Source: Isoetes engelmannii
Lineage: Eukaryota; Streptophyta; Lycopodiopsida; Isoetales; Isoetaceae
NCBI GenBank assembly: GCA_011763485.2
Contig: JAANSK020199985.1
Location: 1 to 24,585 of the forward strand
Direction of reading: 5' to 3'
Length of the DNA: 24,585 bases
Shown: one piece after another, positions 20,566 to 24,585 of the stretch
Layout of the letters: each line of letters begins with the position of its first letter
Position numbering within the stretch: position 1 is the first letter of the stretch
Translations under genes and position numbers: made by a program
Notes under the pieces: model-generated
What the model was told of the DNA's origin: nothing
The model's database searches: none
The model's input: only the letters and a program-made list of their open reading frames with translations

Positions 20566-20957
20566 TGGACTACTTCGGTCGTCGGATCCGTCAATCCTAT
20601 GGCCTAGATCTTATGTTGGGGCCTCTGGACGCCCCTCGTTTTGATTATAGTGAATTATGATTGGGGGCGCCTATGATTTTGAAATATGAAATACGGGTTT
20701 GCCTAAGGTTTTGAAATCTGAAATACGGGGACTCGAACCTCTATCAAAATAATTCAATGGCCTAATAAGAATGCATTGACCAAGACAACCAGTAAGCTAA
20801 TGTGATTATTTTTTCTATTAAATCTATGTTTTTTTATAACAATCCACTTAATTGTCTTAAGAATATGGTCTATGAAATACGACTAAGGTACCATAGTCAT
20901 TTATAAATCGATATCAAACCTCCCTGGAACCCCCTGTTGTTTTCCTACATATTCTAA
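20566..20957 (-). repeat. 400-bp repeat, copy 1, with Pol III box-like head
   Basis: The copy runs from TGGACTACTTCGGTCGTCGG to CTACATATTCTAA. On the minus strand it contains GGTTCGAGTCC (20739-20729), a perfect match to the Pol III B box, with an A-box-like TAGCTTACTGG (20799-20789) about 50 bases before it. This is the arrangement of a tRNA-derived SINE head. It interrupts the RACK1 pseudogene. Confidence 0.75.
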
Positions 20958-21081
20958 AAACGAGGTGCACCCTGGACTACTTCGATCGTCGGATCCATCA
21001 ATCCTATGGCCTAGATCTTAAACGAGGTGCACCCTGGACTACTTCGATCGTCGGATCCATCAATCCTATGGCCTAGATCTT
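20958..21081. repeat. 62-bp perfect tandem duplication at a repeat start
   Basis: AAACGAGGTGCACCCTGGAC and the following bases to TAGATCTT occur at 20958-21019 and again at 21020-21081 with no mismatch that I can see. They form the start of repeat copy 2. Confidence 0.95.
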
Positions 21082-21416
21082 ATGTTGGGGCCTCTAGACG
21101 CCTCTCGTTTCGATTATAGTGAATTATGATTGGGGGCGCCTATGATTTTCGATGATTTTGAAATATGAAATACGGGTTTGCCTAAGGTTTTGAAATCTGA
21201 AATACGGGGACTCAAACCTCTATCAAAATAATTCAATGGCCTAATAAGAATGCGTTGATCAAGACAACCAACAAGCTAATGTGATTATTTTTTCTATTAA
21301 ATCTACGTTTTTTTATAACAACCCACTTAATTGTCTTAAGAATATGGTCTATGAAATACGACTAAGGTACCATAGTCATTTATAAATCGATATTAAACCC
21401 CCCTGGAACCCCCTGT
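21020..21416 (-). repeat. 400-bp repeat, copy 2
   Basis: This is nearly identical to copy 1, with a 12-base tandem expansion (CGATGATTTT) near 21150. The B-box-like element is GGTTTGAGTCC, one base from consensus. It breaks off at CCCTGTTG, where copy 3 begins. Confidence 0.85.
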
Positions 21417-21590
21417 TGACAACCAGCAAGCTAATGTGATTATTTTTTCTATTAAAGCTATGTTTTTTTTTATAACAACCCACTTAATTGTCTTAAGAAT
21501 ATGGCCTATGAAATACGACTAAGGTACCATAGTCATTTATAAATCGATATTAAACCCCCCTGGAATCTCCTGTTGTTTTGCTACATATTC
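21417..21590 (-). repeat. 400-bp repeat, partial copy 3
   Basis: It starts within the unit at ACAACCAGCAAGCTAATGTG and ends at GCTACATATTC, directly abutting RACK1 coding sequence at 21591. Confidence 0.85.
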
Positions 21591-21725
21591 AACAGAAAAA
21601 GCAATACTCAAAACATCCTTAGTATGACACCAAAACCAAAGGGCAACATCCCAAGATCCAGAAAGTGCAAACTGAGTATAACAAGAGATTACCACGTCTT
21701 GAACAAAATGGGCATGTTCAGTGAG
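21591..21725 (-). pseudogene. RACK1: RACK1 fragment, blades 2-3
   Basis: The frame reads [19 protein letters not shown] and [12 protein letters not shown], matching the RACK1 region LTGHSHFVQDVV...FALSGSWD...HTKDVLSVAFSV. Part of one blade is shortened (the stretch between SWD and HTKD is compressed). After AFSV the frame enters the 400-bp repeat. The next RACK1 codons (SASRDKTIK equivalent) appear only at about 20563, so the array replaces about five codons. Confidence 0.88.
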
Positions 21726-21842
21726 GTTGCAATGGATCCATAACTTGTTACAATGGAATGTAGTCTGAAATCCAAGAAAATCTTTCAATCTTCTCTGGCC
21801 AAATCTATTTGTACGAAAGGTTGGTGAGAATGTAGTGCTTAC

Positions 21843-22049
21843 TTCGTATAGGAAAAGTTCGTTGCCAAACATAAATTGTATGGAGCCCTCTATGAAGCAG
21901 TTGTGGAAGTAATGCTGGCCTTTATCATCACAAAGGGTGTCGTGGGCACCATAGAATTCGCAGTATATGATGAAGCCTTTCTCCAAACATGTGAAATGCA
22001 GCTGCTTGGCCGCCTTCTCTTCCAGGTTGGTGCTACATATTCTAAACAA
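21843..22049 (-). pseudogene. Pectinesterase fragment fused to RACK1 frame
   Basis: Residues 30-69 of the 170-codon open frame 22049-21537 match the catalytic region of plant pectinesterases: [31 protein letters not shown] and LYE correspond to the family pattern FYGAQDTL...HYF..C.I.GSIDFIFGN..SLYE. Pectinesterase removes methyl esters from cell-wall pectin. Two active-site positions are changed: Gln of QDTL is His, and the nucleophilic Asp of GSIDFIFG is Gln. The fragment is therefore catalytically dead even if made. The right edge abuts repeat copy 4. About 40 unassigned codons separate it from the RACK1 part in the same frame. Confidence 0.82.
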
Positions 22050-22380
22050 GGTACGCCCTGGACTACCTCGGTCGTCAGATCTGTCGATCCTACGGTCCAG
22101 ATCGCATGTTGGGGCCTCTCTCAGGGCCTCTGGGCACCTCTTGTTTCGAACATGATCAATTATGATTGGGGCACCTATGATTTTGAAATATGAAATATGG
22201 GTTCACCTAAGGTTTTGAAATTTGAAATACGGGGACACGAACCTCAACCAAAATAATTCGATGTCCTAGAAGGCTTTATAACAACTCAATTGTTTTAAGA
22301 ATATGGTCTCTGGTTTCGAGCATGGTCATTTATACATCCATATTAAATCCCCTTGGAATCCCCTATTATTGTGCTACATA
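22032..22380 (-). repeat. 400-bp repeat, diverged copy 4
   Basis: It begins GCTACATATTCTAAACAAGG and ends TTGTGCTACATA, matching the unit borders of copies 1-3. It is more diverged (B-box position GGTTCGTGTCC; the A-box region is deleted), so it is probably an older insertion. Confidence 0.8.
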
Positions 22381-22939
22381 TAAGGGTGAAGTATTCCGCA
22401 GGAAAATCGACCCCTTTGATAACTTTACATTTGCTATTGCCATCTGTAACAGAGCAAGGAGACACAAGAAATTGACGATTTACAGAGTCCTAAATGATTC
22501 GGATATGTGATATAAACGGGCCTGTGGAATGGAAAGCCCTTGTTTAGATGCTGCAAGAATGCAAGAATCAAAACTCTTAGGTGTTGAGGGCCGCATGAAG
22601 AAAGGCCTACCCTCGGGTGTAGCAGCTTGCTCCTGCTAGATTCACCAACGAGAGAAAACCTCTCCACAGAAGAAACCTAAGGAGGGGAGGCTTGAAAAGA
22701 AACCCTAAGGTAGGCTTGGTCATTTTGTGCATGTGAAGCACAGAAGGAAATACCATAAAATATACTAAGAAAATACATACATGGGCAAAACCAGTGGGAA
22801 AAAAAAGGTTGAAGAGAGAAACTCTGAGGGCGCGCTCTATAAATATATACTATATACCACGAGCTAAATACATGCCACAAATCATATAAGAACCGTTGTA
22901 AAATAGCCGTATAAATATACGTTCTGCGCGACGAACCAT
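22381..22939. other. Spacer with no recognisable gene
   Basis: Short open stretches only, none with family similarity that I can see. Confidence 0.4.
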
Positions 22940-23607
22940 TTTTTTTATTTTAAACTCGAGATGATCCTGTTTTCTAACCCCCTAATCTCCTCAGTTGATA
23001 GAGTTCTCTTAACATCTACTTTAGGATCCTGATTAGGTTGGGGTGGATTTACAGCTTTAGCTCCTTGAGCCTGATTGCTATGACGTTCTTGTGGACTTTT
23101 ACCACTAGTGCCCCTTGGACTCCTCGTCAATAATTGTTTACTGGTATCAAACAATTTAATTTTCCTCTCAACAGTTTCTTAGCTTGCTGGACTAACTGGA
23201 GTTGCAAATCCTTGAGCAATTTATTAGCATGGCATTGCTCAATCTTAGTCTCTGCAACTTGTCTAATAATTCTCCAATTCTTGTTTTTGCATAATCCAAC
23301 TTCCCTGGAAGTTACATGGATCGGAATCAATGGCTTTTCCAGGAGAAACATATAATTGAGAGTGTCATTCTAATTCCTTTTTTCCTCCCAGAGGAGAATA
23401 AATTTCTTACTCTCTCTATTCTCCATCTTGAGGATTTTTCTTATCCTCATCGAGGTGGTTTTGCTGGAACTTGGAAGTCAAATCTTCCAATTCTTTTATC
23501 TCGTCTTAAGTTGGAGCTTCTCATCCAAATTGGGATTTTCCACTTCCTCAGGGATTAGACGCAACGCCCATTAAGGGATCAGCGGGCACCTCGATTTCCT
23601 TCTCCAT
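22940..23607 (-). pseudogene. Gag-like leader region of an LTR retrotransposon
   Basis: Downstream of the primer-binding site on the minus strand, an ATG at 23607-23605 opens a short frame (MEKEIEVPADP...) that stops after about 20 codons. Protein-like sequence continues in other frames: a helical, Gln/Lys/Leu-rich stretch (IEQCHANKLLKDLQLQLVQQ) and then a Pro/Gln/Ser-rich basic stretch ending at about 22945. The position directly after a PBS suggests gag, but I recognise no gag domain or zinc knuckle. The region is cut off near 22940, and pol is not found to the left. Confidence 0.4.
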
Positions 23608-23622
23608 CCCTGTATCAATTCT

Positions 23623-23636
23623 TGGCTCTGATGCCA
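23623..23636 (-). other. Primer-binding site for initiator tRNA-Met
   Basis: TGGCATCAGAGCCA matches the plant tRNA-iMet-complementary PBS (TGGTATCAGAGCCA) at 13 of 14 bases. It lies one base after a CA dinucleotide, the normal PBS-to-LTR spacing. Plant pararetroviruses use the same primer, so the PBS alone does not name the family. Confidence 0.75.
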
Positions 23637-23637
23637 A

Positions 23638-24585
23638 TGAAACAGACTTGTGCCTCCAGCACTAATCCACCGCTCCCTTGGAGTCCCAAACTCTCCCGCT
23701 AGTGCAAGCGCCCCTGGCTCTCCTGGATGGCTGACAGAATCTGTGGCAACAAGGTATAGAGATAGAACAATCCGATAAACGCTGGATTCAACCCGTGAAG
23801 GTCGGGCTGCCCGTATGCTTTAGCCTTCGATCTTTATGTACTAGTCTGGAACCAGCTCTAGTACTTCCTGGGAGAGACCAGATGGCTGAAATGCAATATT
23901 CAACCTCCCTGAGGCCTGCACATGGTCGCTTAGGCCATCTGTTGATGGATCTGCCTGATTCGACAGACCATGTGTTTGCTGCAGTCGTGAGCCAAAAGTT
24001 TGGCTCTTAATTTAGTTGTGCCCAATGAGGTGGTGCCATCTCACCACCTTTAATGCCCTTATTATAACATAATTCACTAAGGCTCATTTTTTATATGTTA
24101 TAATACTTTAATCTATGCCCCCTAGTAATGTTCATAACATGTGCATTTTGGAACTTATCTCGTTCAAATGAAGAAGCCGTCTTTATGACCAAGCCATGTT
24201 GCATTTTGGAACTTATCTCGTTCAAATGAGGAACTTATCTCGTTCAAATGAAGAACCCACTGGGCATAAGCTATAAACTCTCTTGAATAATATCTCGAGT
24301 TGTGGAACTTATCGCGTCCAATGAAGAACCCGTTGAGCATATGCTTTGAACACTCTTTAATAATGCCTCGAGCTTCACCATCACTATATAGATATTAGTA
24401 GTAGGGTTTGAGATAACTATCAATCCTGGCCGTCCAGAGGTGCCACATGTAGATATTAGTAGTAGGGTTTGAGATAACTATCAATCCTGACCGTCCAGAG
24501 GTGTCACATGTGCACAATCGACGGCCTAGATCGCGTGGGAGAGTTTCATGAGATTCTAGGCAATCCTGAGCGTCGGACGCGCCAC
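23638..24585 (-). repeat. Probable 5' LTR, running off the window
   Basis: The sequence before the PBS ends ...TTTCA (minus strand), as an LTR should, and no coding frame is recognisable. It holds enhancer-like direct repeats: GGAACTTATCTCGTTCAAAT plus GA at 24150, 24208 and 24230, with a degenerate fourth copy near 24304, and a 61-bp tandem pair at 24389-24510. A TATA-like CTATATAG lies near 24385-24392. The start of the LTR was not found, so its length is unknown. Confidence 0.5.
24389..24510. repeat. 61-bp tandem duplication
   Basis: Copies at 24389-24449 and 24450-24510 begin TAGATATTAGTAGTAGGG and end CACATG, with two substitutions between them. Confidence 0.93.

Noticed and set aside
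24141-24251. CRISPR-like spaced repeats.
   Set aside because: Plant nuclear context, variable spacing with two copies overlapping directly, and location in an LTR. These are enhancer-like direct repeats.

Overview
The window looks like nuclear DNA from a land plant with a large, repeat-rich genome. The coding material is plant-type: a plant-style protein-L-isoaspartate O-methyltransferase (PIMT), an F-box/kelch-like gene, RACK1 and pectinesterase fragments, Ty1/copia and LINE remnants, and GT-AG introns. The low gene density, long AT-rich spacers and many decayed elements would fit a gymnosperm or fern, but I cannot settle the lineage from sequence alone.

Layout. 1-335: 3' end of a LINE with its A-tail. 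336-1835: no recognisable gene. 1836-5968: a decayed, 5'-truncated Ty1/copia element reading rightward (protease, integrase, RT, RNase H, polypurine tract, probable 3' LTR), interrupted at about 3150-3800 by a foreign A-tailed insertion. 6220-7480: an F-box pseudogene with three frameshifts. 7573-9179: empty apart from an 84-bp duplication. 9180-10639 (minus): a possible multi-exon gene of unknown function with an AT-hook-like motif and a long charged segment. 12112-14083 (minus): a convincing, apparently intact four-exon PIMT gene encoding 289 residues with a transit-peptide-like N-terminus. 14211-14259: a near-perfect 24-bp inverted repeat upstream of it. 14759-16653 (minus): remnant of an element encoding an HUH (His-Leu-His) Rep-like endonuclease, similar as I remember it to Replitron-type proteins, plus a second coding-like tract. 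17781-18240: diverged tandem repeats. 19727-22380: a RACK1 pseudogene (minus) broken by copies of a roughly 400-bp repeat carrying Pol III A/B-box-like sequences, beside a pectinesterase fragment that shares one open frame with RACK1. 22940-24585 (minus): 5' end of another LTR retrotransposon (LTR, tRNA-iMet primer site, gag-like leader).

Only the PIMT gene looks functional. It would repair isoaspartyl damage in proteins, and its N-terminal extension plus an internal Met at the usual family start suggest organellar and cytosolic forms. The rest is mostly a mosaic of transposon remnants and captured or processed gene pieces. A recurring pattern is the two-copy tandem duplication: at least ten pairs with periods from 23 to about 300 bp, found in genes, spacers and transposons alike. 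The most unusual content is the HUH-endonuclease element and the RACK1/pectinesterase/repeat mosaic.
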